Source of the DNA: Palaemon carinicauda
Taxonomy: Eukaryota; Arthropoda; Malacostraca; Decapoda; Palaemonidae
Length of the DNA stretch: 64,000 bases
Assembly: GCF_036898095.1 (NCBI RefSeq)
Contig: NC_090725.1
Span: 203,280,232-203,344,231, forward strand
Direction: 5' to 3'
The stretch's first letter is position 1. Each line of letters begins with the position of its first letter. The notes under the pieces were generated by a model, which saw nothing but the letters and a program-made list of their open reading frames with translations, had not been told where the DNA came from and made no database searches. Both the position numbers and the translations under genes were made by a program. Of the stretch, positions 34,104-46,535 are shown in pieces.

Positions 34104-35869
34104 GTATAATGCAGTTTTATTTTAGTTCAATTACACATTATCATCATAAAGATTTTTACTTAAAATTTTCCCATTATAAATGTGAAATGAGCCCTTTGTA
34201 TTTTCACTTCCTATTTCCTTAAGTTCCGGTATGCACCATCTTCCAATTTTTTTTTTATTTATTTTTTTTTTTCAATCAATCATTTTATATGCCAAGTATA
34301 TTCCCCTCGAGCAACAAGATTACTCATGTTCTCTATAGACACCATTCTAGACATCTGCTTCGGATCCAACATGACTTCTCGAGTTTGCATTCAACGCATC
34401 TCTAGCTTCTCCTGTCTAAATACAGACACGCGAGCAATTGACCAGCCGAAACTGCCCATTCAATCTTCAACCAGTGTGCTTAAATCAGTGATATGATCCA
34501 GGCCTTTAAGATTAAAGGTCGTTAACTCATGTGGCCGTCGTCTGAGACCTATGCCTTGTGCTTTCTTCCGATGAAGGAGACCCTTGAACCAGTGAAGTAC
34601 CAGCAGTAGGGTTCTCTATTTAACATCTTTGGAAAGGAATAAAATCAGTGACGAACAGGGTATCCCAGTGACCAAAAACTCTGTCCTCTTCAACTGCAAA
34701 GGATAAGCCGCACCCCAAGTTAGAAAAAATTTGGAACACGAGTTGTGATGGTGTCCATGTGGTCACATTAATTAGGTAGCCTTTGTCACCTATCTGGCAA
34801 TGAACATTTGAGCATGCATGGTTTTTTTTTGTAAACTTTATGTCCTCTGACTTATTTCGTTTTTTCTTGGTAACTTTAATGGAAATTTTATTGAAGTCAG
34901 GTTACTTCCATGATATCTCTGTTACTTTTATAACTTTAATGGTCATTTGGTACCTAAAGGTTTTTATATACTTTTTATTATATGCAATTTTATATAGCCT
35001 TTGACTGACCCTTTTATTCATGGGATAACCTGTTATATTTCACTATACCTTTCTTATTAACCCTTTTTCTTACAAGCTACAGTTTTTTCAGCATTCAGCA
35101 TTGCCCATCCTGTTAAAATAGCCTTACAAAGATCGAGAAAATTTTATGAATAAATGCATAGGATAGGTTAAGGTGATCTTTGATTTTAACTAAGTCCCTT
35201 TTTTATTTTATCTATATTACAAAATGGTATCAAGAGTCTAAATTTCAAGTATCAGGTAAACCTCCAATGTTAATTATATAAAGTCCTTTAATTGTCTTAT
35301 GGATTCATTAGGATTTATGACTTCAAGGTAATCCCAATATTCATGTCTCAAACTACTGTATTTTATCCAGAAGTTTTTTTAGATGGTGAGACTAAATCCC
35401 AGATGTCTATTTGTAAATATAAGATATTAAGTGTTCCTGCAATTTCTATATATTGTGGTGCTGAAGTGAACAATCCTCGTTTAAGGCAAGACCTTCTGGT
35501 AAACTCTAAACCACCTTAACCCACATAAGACTGCTGTCTATTACGCTCTTGCTTTGTGTTCTGTACTCAAATTATAGTTCAGCACTCAGTTGTGGTGTAT
35601 TATACTGTGCAAGGTGTAGCGCCTGAAAACTTTGGGGGTATTTGTACTGACAAAGCCAATATTAAGAAATCTCTGAACTTAGAACTGCGTGGGAGTTGAC
35701 AAAACTGAATCATTGTAGCTTTTGACTTGTTAGCATGGGAGTGTTGGTGCTCTAATATATAGATATCTGTTAAGGGGATGTCCTACCGGAAGTCATTTCC
35801 CACACTTATTTCTCACACAAACTCTAGGTAAAAAAATGTTTTACAAACGGATCAACATGTCAGAGCTGA
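34104..35869. other. WDR6 intron start, no recognisable feature
   Basis: T-rich at 34246-34275. A less AT-rich block (about 34310-34790) shows no motif I can name. A 16-base pseudo-exon at 35312-35327 was considered and rejected. Confidence 0.45.
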
Positions 35870-36260
35870 CACTCTACTAGGCTTAGTACCCTCCAGGTTG
35901 GCAACTACTACTGAATGAAGAACAACAATGATGATATATCTAAAAATAAACATCAAATGTCTAAGTTAAGGAAAAGGCAACCTTTTGATAAACCACCAGG
36001 CATTCTTGACCTTTATATATAGCCTACCAATCACACCAAATGACCAATTGAAGAAAAAGAGAAATAGCAGACTGACAGAAAAGTGAGTTTGAGGGAACCA
36101 TCAAGACAGTGGAAGGCCATGGTACTAAGGCTATCATAGACTTGAAAACATTGGTTTCATTTGGAAGTGTTTTCCAAGAATAGCAGTCTACCTTAGCAAA
36201 AGTCTCCCTTGAACCCTTACCATAAGAGGAGTAACCATTGCAGAGGTACAGAAGATACCT
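35870..36260 (-). mobile_element. LINE-A 5' leader fragment
   Basis: Minus-strand match to the LINE-A leader next to the ORF start. It shares 'ccctccagg', 'ttgataaaccaccaggcat' (as at 57411-57429) and 'caagacagtggaa'. Diverged, and without coding sequence. Confidence 0.6.
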
Positions 36261-37190
36261 TCTTAAACAAGAATGAAAGATTTTGGAGGATTTGTGTTGT
36301 TGGCTATTTGACAAAAGAGTGAGAATGTGGAAGGAATATTTCATACTCTTCAGTATATTTTTAAGCCAAGGAAAAGGCCATACTCAAAGACTGATCCAAT
36401 ATCCAATTATCTGGGATGGGAAGTATCAGGTATCCACCCTGATACTTCCCTTCCCACTTAATCTTCTTTCCTAACTTGAGAATATCCAGAATATTTAGAG
36501 AGCTTCAAGACTTCAGTTGAAGTTAGTACTCAAGCTTATGAATCCCTCTTATCTGATGAGTGCACACCAGTGTATACTAATACTATCTGCTTGACCATAC
36601 ATAAATCTGGTTACTTCTCCTATGGTAAGATTAAAGAGAGACTTTGTTTTAATCTTCAACAGGAATTCCCCTTTGAACTCGTCCTTCTTCTAGACCTTCA
36701 ACTTGACCTTAAAACTGGATATCTCTTGTCTTACCATCCTCAATAGCAATTCAGGAATCTTCTAATTGTTGAGTTGTACTTGAGTTATTTATTATACAAC
36801 TAGTGTTCTTCATACAAAACTGTTAATCATAAGAGGACCATATGCTACTTATCCAATCCTCTGGTTTGCCACAGTGGATTGAGGGCATTTGCAATACCTC
36901 CATCTGGGAAGCCTGGTCAGAGGATAAGAGTGTTTACTATTTGCAACAGTAGATGCAGTTAAAAAGCTTATTATTTGTGGATAGGACTTTTTATGATACA
37001 GGTATATGGATTTGTATGAAAAAGAGATCCGTTTATTCCTAAATGAAAACACACCACCATCCTTTAATAGGCGCATGACTTTTTTAAAGCTGGAAAGGGC
37101 AGACAGTACTACATACTTCTCAGCATCATCATATGATTGTTTTAATCTTTTGCTTTTTCTTTCAGATTACAATAAATATAAGTGCTAACA
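36261..37190. other. Unassigned intron stretch
   Basis: No recognisable coding domain or repeat. Confidence 0.4.
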
Positions 37191-37204
37191 TATTATTATT
37201 ATTA

Positions 37205-37256
<52 letters not shown>

Positions 37257-37893
37257 TACTTGCTAAGCTATAACCCTAGTTGAAAAAGCAGGATGCTATA
37301 AGCCGAGGGGCTCCAACAGGGAAACTAGCTCAGTGAGGAAAGGAAACAAGGAAAAATAGAAATTTAAGAAGAGCAACAACATTAAAATAATTATTTCCTG
37401 TATCAACTATAAAAACTTTTAACAAACCAAGAAGAAGAGAAACAAGACAGAACAGCATGCCTGAGTGACCCTTAAGCAAGAGAACTCTAACCCAAGACAG
37501 TGGAAGACCATGGTACAGAGGCCATGGCACTACCTAAGACTAGAGAGCAATGGTTTGATTTTATAGTGTCCTACTCCCAGGAGAACTGCTGAGCATAGCT
37601 AAATAGTCTCGTCTACACTTAACAAGAGGAAAGTGGCCACTGAACAATTACAGTGGTGTAACACCTTGGGTCAAGAAGAATTGTTTGGTAATCTCAGTGG
37701 TGTCAGGCGTATGAGGACAGAGGAGAATGTGTAAAGAATAGGCCAGACTATTCACGGTGTGTGTAGACAAAGGGAAAATGAACCATAACCAGAGAGAAGG
37801 ATCCAATGTAGTACTGTCTGGCCAGTCAAAAGACCCAATAACTCCTTAGTGGTAGTATCTCAATAGTGGTTGGTGCCCTGGCCAACCTACTAC
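37191..37893 (-). mobile_element. LINE-A internally deleted derivative, copy D2
   Basis: (ATT)n at 37191-37257, then the LINE-A 3' region to about 37430, then the LINE-A 5' leader in continuous order to 37893 (ending ggccaacctactact, the complement of the A1 start at 7392). The join lies near 'ccaagaagaagagaaac', which corresponds to position 7862 in A1. All coding sequence is missing. Same architecture as D1 at 952-1656. Confidence 0.8.
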
Positions 37894-38219
37894 TTATGCA
37901 GTTGTGTTCAAAGATATCAGGGGAAGAAGTCAAGGATATGCAGTGATTCCTGATAACTTTAATTGTGATATTTTTTTCTGTGCTAACTGTCGGTATCCAA
38001 CATGCTTGTTCCTGTCAGGCAGAATGTATGTTGCTATTCTATACCAAATACGTGGCCTAACAATGACAATTAATACATGAACTAAGGAGTTGGTTTTCCT
38101 TAGACTCCACTTGTCCTCCTTCAGAGAAGCAGTTTGCTGCCAACCCAGTGAGAAGGGAAGAGCACTGCAAATCTCCTTTACTTTAGTGTCTTCTCTACCC
38201 CGGAAAGGCACTAACTACA
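37894..38219. other. Unassigned stretch
   Basis: No recognised feature. It might include the left terminal repeat of the following DIRS remnant, but I could not match it to the right end. Confidence 0.35.
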
Positions 38220-38888
38220 CAGCACCTGGTTGTACTGTTGTGGCTCTTTCCCTCCGAGATTGATATCATTTGCCTGCACACCTACTGTAGAAGAACTTGA
38301 AACTCTTCCTTCTCCTCAGCCTCATCTTCATTGGGGTCTTAGCTGCAACTTCTAGGAGAACAACATGAAGTAAATCTAGGACTTCTTCAACGACATGTTG
38401 AAGACTTTGATGTCCAATCGATAGAAGTTTCATAAACGTGACTCTTACTGTTTCTCTATCATTTTGTATTGAATTGAATTCCCGCACTACCCTTTTTTCC
38501 CTTTGTTTGGCCATGCACCGACCTTTTTACCCCTTCTTTGTAGTGCCTGAACTATTCCATTCTAGAAAGAGATATCAGTATTCACTGCTTTTGCTTCATC
38601 CTTTCAATGTCTTCCTCCTATCCTGCTGCCGAGCTGCCCTGAAGAAATCTCCAAAAGTAAAGGAGTCTTCATATTCTTCCTAAGCGATGAGAAATCTCTA
38701 TGTGCAAGGGTTCCACGAGTACGCACTCCACTCGCATGGTCTCCACATTAATGGGCTTAGATCATACTGCCTTTTATGTGATGACAATCTTCCACGCTCA
38801 TAATCTTCACAAACTCGATCATCTACATAAACAATTTTCTACGAGCCTGTCATCCACACACAAGAAGATTGTACAGGCTTGATGGTCC

Positions 38889-38988
38889 ATGCTCATGATA
38901 TTCCATGGCCACGATATTTCACGCCCATGATATTCCACGCCTATGATATTCCATGCCCACAATATTCTATGCAAACGATAGTCAATGC
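38889..38988. repeat. 16-bp minisatellite
   Basis: About six consecutive 16-base units close to TGATATTCCAYGCCCA. Looser relatives ('cacgatcgtccacaac', 'gatcatctacgct') continue on both sides over about 38795-39300. It may be a repeat inside the Gag region of the old DIRS (inference). Confidence 0.65.
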
Positions 38989-40865
38989 ACACAAGTTTCT
39001 TAAACACGATCATCTACGCTCTCAATCATTCATGAATATGATCATACAAACACATAATGATCACAAACACGCTCATCCACACATATGAGCTTCATGAACA
39101 TTACTGTATCATCCATGGGCACGATCGTCCACAACCATGATCGCTCACACATAAAGGCGTTATGAACATGATCTGCCAATGCACATCAATCACAAACAAG
39201 GTCATCCACGCACACATCTTTACAAACATAACCATTCTTCGTCACAATTGTCCACGACCACAATCGTTCACACACAAACTTTATGATCACAATCAGTCAT
39301 GTGCAGGATCAGCCACACATGTGATTACCACCAAGTGCGAAAGGTTCTTATGTTACACTACAGGTTACATACAAATACACCATCACCACTTGAGTGGTCT
39401 CAGTGTGACCAGCCTCTACATGATTGGTCCTCTCCTCTTGCTCAGGCAGGTAACAATGACTCCTCTGACAGATATTTCCCTGCAAATGGCAAAGATGATA
39501 CTTAGAATGTACTACTTGGAGAACAATCTTAGTACTTTCTAAAGAGGTCATGTATCAAGAACTTTTCCTTTACCGAGACCATATTTCTGCATGCGATTCA
39601 GGTACAGTATTCAATTGGTTTGTCAAATGATCGTGATCAAACACCCTGTGCCTGTTCTTCATTGACTATCAGGTCAAAGACCCTCTGTCATCTGCCTCAA
39701 TCCAGTTTTTCCCGTACTCAATACTAGTAGAAGAGGAACCTATGATCATTCTCATCACCTGTACAGTCTACGAGATCTTCCCTTCACGAGTGCCGAGTTT
39801 CCCCCACTCTCTTTCCCTTTGTCTTTTGTCTTTGTGGGAGTGATTCCGGAAAAATAATTCATCTCACGCTTGTTCTCAATGAACATCATTTCCCATGGGA
39901 TTGACCTCTTGCAGTGATGAGGTTTCTTTCAATCGGGAATCACAGCGATTAGTTTTTTCTTTTTGTAATCATTACTTTCGAGTCAACAGGGAACTGGTAT
40001 ACCTTTTACTTATTCCTTCCCTGCACCGCCAGGCTAGAAATCTTTCAACGAGATCTCCTTACAGGCTGAAACTGTTCCGCAACCTAGATCTTCCTACTCT
40101 CAGAAACCGGTCCAGGATGGGGGATATTCTCTCGCCTTGACAGTCTCTCAGACACTCAAGGTCTTCCAACTCTTTCTTATGATAGTGATTAGAACAGGTG
40201 ACCTCTGGTCCAATCTCAACCTTCATACAAGCATCAAGGTGCCACATCATGTTCTCCTCCTTTGATCAATCTCTCCCCGCTTATGGATGAGCAGGACGGT
40301 ACATACCCAAAATATATTTCAGTACACAGTACAGGTGATCATGTTCCTACTACCAGTCTACTGTCTCCTATGACAGTTTCCGAAAGATGGCGAGTTCAAG
40401 GATTCTACACGTATCATCACAGAGACCACAGTCTTCAGCAAAGATCCTTTCCAACCTAGAACAGCCTTGTGATTTCCCTATTCTGATCGCAGACCAGCGT
40501 GCGAGTATCCTAAGAGGAGAAAGATTCTCCGAGGAAACGTTGAGAAGATGATGACATTGTAGATGACCAGGAAGACGAATCAATAGGAGTTACTAACATG
40601 TAACTCCTGCTGTTTCTGTCTCCTCTGGAGAAACATTGTGTTACTGAAAACATTTCAGCTCATATAAGGAATCCTAGTACGTTCTCCCCTAGTTAGCGAG
40701 TTACATTGATAAGTACAGGGAATGTGCCCATCCTCGAGTGAACATATTGTATTGGTATTTGGTATGAGTGCTCACACACCCGCTACCTGTGCTTGGATTC
40801 TCATGAGAACAAGTACACTCACTGCCAATAGGAATAACGAGCTCCCCTCTTCCTACTGCTTTGAA

Positions 40866-40868
<3 letters not shown>

Positions 40869-40953
<85 letters not shown>
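40869..40953. repeat. (TC)n microsatellite
   Basis: About 42 TC units, a polypyrimidine tract. Confidence 0.98.
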
Positions 40954-40955
<2 letters not shown>

Positions 40956-42918
40956 GAGTATAAAAAGGGGTGTGTGCTGAGAGCCTTTCTTTTTTGAGAA
41001 ATAGTATCAGCACATGCTGCTAACACTATTCATGTACCATCTCGTTCCAGAATGGGTTTGTACCAAAAACTCGTCCCCGGGAAGTATTGGAATTTTCTGT
41101 TCCTGCCGTAACCCCAGAAAAAAACAGTGCCACACTTTTTTCCACATCATGTCAGAGTAGGTGGACCTTAGACTGAGCGATAGCAGCACCGTCAACAAAG
41201 AACTGATTGAAGATTCAGACACTGGCACATCATTCTCAGGCCTGGACTTTGCTGCCATAGAAGCCAGTTTGGAGCAGCCCAATCATCTGCCAATTGGACC
41301 TCTGATTGGGTGCACTTAGATACCTCAACCTAGAATTTAACACTCCTAATATGCAGAAGAATTATTCAGACTTGGTCTTCTCAGGCTTGAGGCAAGGACC
41401 CTCTTTACTCTGCAACCAGTTACCAGTGGACCTTTGAGTCCCAAAGAAGAGCACACGTGTACTCTTCCAGATGGTTCTCCAGATCTTTACAGCCAACTCT
41501 TCCTGTGGAAAAGTCGACTGAGACCTGGTAACCGACCTTCCCCTTCTCCAACTCTGTTTACTGTGAATCTGAGGGATACTTGCATTAAAGTACATGTCAT
41601 CCGGTTCTACGGGAAGTATCCACTCTTTGTCCTCAGTGCTTTAGTTACCAATTCAAACCAGGAACTACAAATTTTAATGCCTCTGATCATTAGGCTAATC
41701 TTGTCTGGTTCTTGGTCTAACATGATTCTCCCCCTGGGATCTTCTCATCTATTGACTTGATTGTCTTATTCTGGTAAACAGTGCTTCAGGTTTCAAACAA
41801 TTTGCTTTCCTTTGACCACAATCTGAGAGTAGTTTTCAATTGGTAAGCCCAATCTTATGGTTGCTGATTGACAAGATCCCCTCCAAGGGTGTTCCATTCA
41901 ACTCCCCACCTCCAGGGCTCCTGTGTTTCATAGACATTTCCAAGGAAGGAAAGATTACACCTAAGGACCTGTTAACACCTTAGGGAAGTGGTGGTTAATG
42001 GAAGTAAAACACCTGCATATCAACCTACTGGAACTCCAAGCAACCCTTTCAGCTTGACAAGCTTCCCAATATAGTTTCATAGGACACCTGGTAGCATTGA
42101 TGAAAGACAACTTAACATTGTTTCTTACGCCTACAATCAAACGAATATGGTTTCACAGACAATTTGCAATTGAACAAGCAGGTACAAACCAGGACAGCCA
42201 ACAATATAATGGAGCTGTCAGCAAGGTCCATTCCAAACAAGGGGAAGGTCTCCAGGGGCTCAGAGTAAAACCATAGGGGCTCCCACATTCATGCATGACA
42301 GGAAGGATTCTTTCTCCTTGGGAATCACCATTAAATACCCATTCGCCAACTGGTTAATCTGGAACTTCCAGTATACTACTCTCCAGTTCTAGAACATATT
42401 CCAGGAATGTTGTCAGCATTCAGGTCTCCCTCTAACATAATGGCTTCTTCTGGATGCTTTAGCCCCTCTGCCCATCTACCTAGTTGACCGATTCTCAACA
42501 GTCTCTTAATAACATCAGGGAAATGATTCCCTGGTACCTCCAAAGTGCTAAATTCCAGTCGTCTTTTTTATTTGCTGATGCTCCTCTTTAAGGTACCAGG
42601 AGAACTGCCTATTTTTTGCTGTGGCATCATGGAAGAATTACTTCTCCAGTGTGGGTCTCTCTGCAAAGGTTTGTAGTTTGGCTATACAGGGTACGTCCTC
42701 CATCGGGGGAGCTCCTCTCAATCTCTCTGGTAAAAGGCTGTCACTCAGCTTTTAACCAGTTCTCAGACTAAAGAACTCTTACCTTTGCCTAGTCTCAGAA
42801 GTACTAGCTCAGAGCAGCCTTCCCCCTCCAGAAATTTGAGCCCTTTTTGGAATGTCATTCAAGTTTTCAGGTTCCTTGGGTGGATCCTGCATGAGCTTAG
42901 AACATCAGTTAGGAACTT

Positions 42919-43290
42919 ATGCCAAATCTACTCATGAGCCTTGGCCTTGCTGTTGAGAATAGGCATACTGCTCGACATTTCGTATGTCAAAAGTCTTTCT
43001 CTAAAGGAGGAAGGTCTCCTCTATTTTGGTCCAGAGTTCATGTTCAAGCTCAGATTTTAGCAGTACACAACCCCAAAGTCATGTCATTCTCCATCTCTTC
43101 TTTATAAGTTGGTTTCAGGATGACTATGACTCCTTCCTCTGTCCTGTGAATAGGAAGACGGCATTACTAAGAGAACTCAGGTCCCTTTACGGAGCACAGA
43201 AGAGACTTCCTGTACCGGAAGGGCAAAATTATCCAAGAACATTGCTTCTTTTGACTCATACACCATTAGAAGTACAAATCCAATGAAAGG
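42919..43290 (+). pseudogene. Tyrosine recombinase-like fragment of old DIRS
   Basis: One frame reads DDYDSFLCPVNRKTALLREL and RKRLPVPEGQNYPRT (the latter after a small change), resembling the LCPV-R-AL-x-YL segment before the catalytic His-x-x-Arg of DIRS recombinases. The upstream part is frameshifted. Catalytic residues were not confirmed. Confidence 0.45.
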
Positions 43291-44237
43291 ATAGAAGGAA
43301 CCTTCCAGTTTGAATGCTCTAAGTCAAGGATATCGGATTGGCCCCAACCTTCAGGAAGAACCTGTCATTGGTGCTATTACTGAAGGAAGGAGTCTGGTAC
43401 AACTGACCATCTTCGCTACCACTGCCTATGGGAGTTTACCCACAGGTGAGGATAAGTCTATCGTTGATCCTGCTGTAGCCACTCAAAAAATTGTATTGTA
43501 TATCTGGCTCCTTTTGCAGGAAGAGAGACATCACATCTAAGTTTGTAGTTATGACATAAGCCTGAAAGGAGAGGTAGAATGCCTGGAATATGTCATATGT
43601 TGAACTGGACACTAGATGCAGGTAAGCTTCAGTGCCAAGAACTTTTCCCTGGTGATAAAGTTGATATCCTCCTAGGTGAGGGGGAGTATGAAAGTTTATA
43701 TGCATACTCATTTCTCTTGATGTGCATACATTCAAACTACACATCCTTTTGGATATGTGTTCAACTGCCTACCAGTCTGGTGGTAGTGATGTACAGTATC
43801 CTAATTCTTGTGGCATTTTCATGCTCAGGTAGTTGGGAAGTTGGCAGGAGTACTTCCTTTTGCTCCTCCTCAGGACTGAAGTGCATTGGCATTTCTCAGA
43901 TTAGTAACCAACCAGTTTGGTTATAAGGACTTTCTCCCTCCTAAAGAGAGTCCCCTATTAAAGGACAAAGGTTTGTATTCGTGTAGAAACAAATCTCAAT
44001 TTTTAAAGTAACTTGTATTTTCCCCAACTATACAAGCCTGAGTTCTTTAACTTATATTGGTCGGCTCCCACCCCACAAGTCCTGGGTTAAAAGTCAAAGA
44101 GGGTTTCTACACCCACCAGCTGACTGGCAAATGTGTTTACCTCATTAAAAGTTTGAACCACTATTCCAGCTTCGTTGAAGTTATACTTCTATTAGAGGAC
44201 GATGGTTTGTATAGTTAGGAAGAATATATATTAAATT

Positions 44238-44655
44238 AAAAAACGGATTTTGAGCGAAGCGAAAAATCTATTTTTGGGTGAGATGGCCATGTCGTCCTGA
44301 TGGAAGGTTCCTTCAGTAGCTTCCTTTGGGTATATATGACTACCATAAATATTCCCAGAGAATTAAACTAAAGGTTTCACAGAATTCTAACTTCTGGTGC
44401 GAGTACCCTAAAGGTTTCCCTCTAGGATATCGTATATCAACAGGGGACGCATGCATTAACACGCCACATGGCTATTTGCACCCCACATAGCGTTTACGCT
44501 TCGAGGGGGAAAGGTGGCGAGGTAACTGAGGAGCCGTTCCAAAGTTACCCTTCTTTCGTTACTGTTACGGTACTCGCAACGTAAACAAACCGTCCGCCAT
44601 ACTGTGTGACGTCACGTCCGTCCTCATTCTGAAGTCCAGCTTCCAACCAGCCTCC
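44238..44655. repeat. DIRS left inverted terminal repeat
   Basis: 44289-44655 is the inverted complement of 52650-53012 (for example 'gacgtcacgtccgtcctcatt' against 'aatgaggacggacgtgacgtc'). The outermost 50 bases (aaaaaacggattttgagcga...) are unique to this end, apart from the internal complementary region. Confidence 0.92.
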
Positions 44656-44711
44656 GCGATACAGTATAGCAGGGAGGGGCCTGGCAGGCTGAACTGGAAC
44701 AGTTGGGCGGG

Positions 44712-44804
44712 TCCATCAGGACGACATGGCCATCTCACCCAAAAATAGATTTTTCACTTCGCTCAAAATCCGTTTTTTGGGCTCAAGCCATGTCGTCCTG
44801 ATGG
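44712..44804. repeat. DIRS internal complementary region
   Basis: 44712-44778 is the inverted complement of the left outer end (44238-44304). 44779-44804 is the inverted complement of the right outer end (52996-53021). The two meet in an A/T run (cgttttttggg), as if both element ends had been joined in a circle. This is the diagnostic DIRS1 arrangement. Confidence 0.92.
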
Positions 44805-45569
44805 AAGTGTACTAGAGAATTGATGTATCGTGGATTTTTTCCCATTTCAAGTGCCTTCTACTCCGACTAACATTCCTGCGATCTGGTGACCGAAGAGACC
44901 GTGACATCTCTGTTAAATGTCACTACCAGTGGCATTACAATGACTTGGCTTCCCGCCCCCCTGGCAGGGAAGTCCTAATTGGACAAGAGGAACATCTCGA
45001 AGTAACCTGACGAAGATAGACTCACCTGGATGAAGAGATCGTGCCGGTCTCGAAGACAGATCAGAAGGGTAAATATTTGTGTAGGAACAAATTTCATACC
45101 ATTAGGTGAGTGTATATTAGGTAGTAAGTATATAAACTATAATAAACCCTGGAAATAGGATCAATAAAACAATAACAGCAATTTATTTTCATATGAAAGA
45201 TAGGAGCGAAATCAGATGCATATGATAAATAAAATAAATATTTTATTTGAAAATTGCATGGAAATATGGAAAATTATGTACAATAATAATATTGGATAAT
45301 AGACATAGATTTTCAGTAAGACGGTGATGTAGAATCTGAAAGAGAAATATTTTGCCTTTAATCACAAGTTCCCTGAGGAACGCCAGTCTTTTAAAATCAT
45401 TATACACTTCATGTCCAAGAACATGTGGCACACGTGTAAGAATCTATGTCACTTTACCTTGATGAAGAACAGTCTATTAGTGACACTAAGTGTCCCTTAA
45501 AATCACTATGTCCCTTAAAATCACCTGTTTGAGTTAAAGTCCCGAAAAAACTCACTGTTCTACGCAGCA

Positions 45570-46535
45570 CTAAACAGCCGGTTTCATCACGCTACCTGCT
45601 GCCACCACGAATCTCGTTACTTCGTTCACCTGCTTTGAATAGTGTTTGAAGAAAACTCTAGGTGACCTCCAGCCTGTGAAGGATCGGAGGCTTTCAAAAT
45701 CCATTCCTTGGAAAAAGTTCAGGGAAGAGGCAACTTTCCTAGGATCATGACCTGCGGGTGTACTGTCAGGATCCGCTCTGTGAATAAAGTAGTTGATTTT
45801 CGCTCTTAGTTGTTTTAGTGACAGGTCACTACCCAAAGTTTCTCCTTTAAAGAGTTGTCCTCCGCCAAAGTCTGAAGTTCTTTGAAGATAGACCTTAAGA
45901 CTCTCCACTGGGCATAGAGAGACATCTTCCCTCAGGGGGCAGATTCTCCAAGGGCCCCATCTTTTGATGGGAAGTTCATTTTTAGCGAGAAACGTGGGGT
46001 CAGGGAAGAGGGTAAGTTCCCCCGTGTCGGCGAACTGTATCTGGCCCTCTTCTCTTGATAATGCCACTATTTCACTGACTCGGGCTCCTGAGGCGAGAGC
46101 AAAAAGGAAGATCGCTTTTTGAGTCAAGTCTTTCAGAGGGCAAGATTCGTTGTCCAAGCTAGAGGCAAAATGTAGCACCTTATCCAGGGACCAGGTGATG
46201 GGTCTCGGTGGAGGTGCTGGACGGAGTCTAGCACATGCCTTCGGGAGTTTATTGAAGATTTTGCTGGATAAATCTATTTGGAAGGCATACAGAAGTGGTC
46301 TAGTCAAGGCCGATTTGCAGGTGGAAATCGTATTGGCTGCTAAGCCTTGTCCATGAAGGTGAATAAAGAAGGACATGCAAATATCTATGGAGATTTCTGT
46401 AGGGTTTTTTGCCTTGACGAAGGATACCCACTTCTTCCAGGATGATTCATATTGCCTTCTGGTAGACTTTGTTTTGTATTCCTCTAGGGAGTCCAAACTT
46501 TTCTTCGAGATCCCAAACCTTTTCTTCACGGCTAG
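45570..46535 (-). CDS. DIRS tyrosine recombinase
   Basis: The last 320 or so codons of a frame open from 48326. The catalytic set is complete, numbering from 48326: R749 (SGARVSEI), H860 and R863 (GHDPRK), W886 (TGWRSPR, the His/Trp position) and Y896 (FFKHYSK). The N-terminal SAM-like DNA-binding part is seen as STRRQYESSWKKWVSFVK and ANTISTCKSALTRPL. The enzyme joins circular element DNA into the genome by strand exchange. The true start is unclear: the same frame is open upstream through the whole RT ORF but encodes nothing recognisable there. No stop or frameshift is seen in the recombinase itself. Confidence 0.88.
   Translation of the reverse strand, partial: LAVKKRFGISKKSLDSLEEYKTKSTRRQYESSWKKWVSFVKAKNPTEISIDICMSFFIHLHGQGLAANTISTCKSALTRPLLYAFQIDLSSKIFNKLPKACARLRPAPPPRPITWSLDKVLHFASSLDNESCPLKDLTQKAIFLFALASGARVSEIVALSREEGQIQFADTGELTLFPDPTFLAKNELPIKRWGPWRICPLREDVSLCPVESLKVYLQRTSDFGGGQLFKGETLGSDLSLKQLRAKINYFIHRADPDSTPAGHDPRKVASSLNFFQGMDFESLRSFTGWRSPRVFFKHYSKQVNEVTRFVVAAGSVMKPAV

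Larger units (their letters stand above)
38220..44235 (+). mobile_element. Old DIRS1-like retrotransposon remnant
   Basis: Decayed + strand DIRS-type element. An RT-like block is near 41560-41760 (VNLRDTCIKVHVIRFYGKYP, where DIRS elements have a DLRDAYWHVPI-type block). RNase H-like and linker sequence follows in 41990-42560, then a tyrosine-recombinase-like region (42919-43290), then a terminal structure at 43951-44235 with inverted copies of the motif seen at 44012-44036 and 44205-44229 (ttgtatagtt). Its left end is not defined. A different family from the DIRS at 44238-53025. Confidence 0.5.

Noticed and set aside
35312..35327. A 16-base micro-exon (acceptor TTAG, donor GTAATC) reading IYDFK after the WDR6 exon at 33902-34103
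   Set aside because: Including it would put the next exon (53300) out of phase and create an immediate stop. Splicing 34103 directly to 53300 completes an Arg codon and matches WDR6 without a gap.
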